Source: Clostridia bacterium
Lineage (GTDB): Bacteria; Bacillota; Clostridia; Oscillospirales; Acutalibacteraceae
Assembly: GCA_017434855.1 (NCBI GenBank)
Contig: JAFRUA010000074.1
Location: 1-58,264, forward strand
Direction: 5' to 3'
Length of the DNA stretch: 58,264 nucleotides
A program made the position numbers and the translations under genes. This document shows, one piece after another, positions 58,262 through 58,264 of this stretch. Under the pieces are notes generated by a model, which saw only the letters and a program-made list of their open reading frames with translations, made no database searches and was not told the origin of the DNA. How positions within the stretch are numbered: the stretch's first letter is position 1; each line of letters starts with the position of its first letter.

Positions 58262-58264
58262 AAC

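Overview
The window looks like a chromosomal segment of a gut or rumen member of the Clostridia (Oscillospirales, Ruminococcaceae-like). The reasons are the GC-rich sequence, Firmicutes-style AGGAGG ribosome binding sites, GTG/TTG starts, the diaminopimelate dehydrogenase plus LysA pair, Sec-secreted proteins carrying InlB-type, GLUG, CxxC and ricin-like domains, zinc-ribbon/TM proteins, and glycosidases suited to host glycans. This placement is inference from gene content; no marker other than the tail of a 23S rRNA is present.

Layout. 1-242 is the 3' end of a 23S rRNA gene, with no 5S gene visible before the terminator. 417-2513 is an InlB-repeat secreted protein whose start region looks frameshifted. 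2643-16722 is a mostly leftward housekeeping block: galM, three paralogous zinc-ribbon/TM proteins, rlmH, walJ-like, murA, mfd, lysA and ddh. 17060-19419 is an amino-acid ABC transporter operon, followed by a palindromic intergenic element and an MgtC-family gene. 21053-22984 is a secreted amidase-like mosaic protein behind a long structured leader. 23097-28384 runs leftward: a Gfo/Idh oxidoreductase, a small membrane protein, and a vanW / dltA-like / dltC-like / trxB operon without dltB or dltD. A radical SAM gene (28636-30081) is followed by a nested-repeat region. 30841-38289 is an accessory secretome island: a small secreted protein with an XRE regulator and a palindromic operator, a papain-family protease, three small two-helix membrane proteins, and a second large mosaic amidase-like protein with the same kind of promoter and leader as the one at 21053. 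38502-43467 holds a ZIP transporter, an RpiB-type isomerase, an Fe-dependent alcohol dehydrogenase, an LCP-family protein and RlmD. 43464-45110 is an AT-richer cassette (four-helix-bundle protein and P-loop kinase-like protein) bounded by two arrays of a 17/18-bp repeat with identical 105-bp tails. 45159-53500 is a nine-gene operon: GH109-like and GH4 glycosidases, hydrolase, unknown protein, methyltransferase, DXS-like enzyme, radical SAM and ADP-ribosylglycohydrolase. 53764-57522 is a two-gene secreted operon behind a cobalamin-riboswitch-like leader. The window ends with a TfoX-N protein and a remnant of a transposase C-terminus.

How the genes fit together. The strongest system-level signals are four. 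(i) Six secreted proteins of unrelated architecture end in the same short tail, Cys-x-x-Cys-Gly-x-x-His followed by an aromatic amphipathic helix; a seventh keeps only the helix. This suggests a shared surface-retention or sorting signal. (ii) Three of these genes or operons sit behind long structured leaders that each end in an intrinsic terminator just upstream of the ribosome binding site. One leader resembles a cobalamin riboswitch and its operon encodes a DUF4430 (transcobalamin C-terminal-like) protein, which suggests corrinoid-regulated surface capture. (iii) A carrier protein/adenylating enzyme pair of Dlt type is coupled to VanW without the usual membrane partners. (iv) Repeat-bounded and nested palindromic elements mark several accessory junctions.
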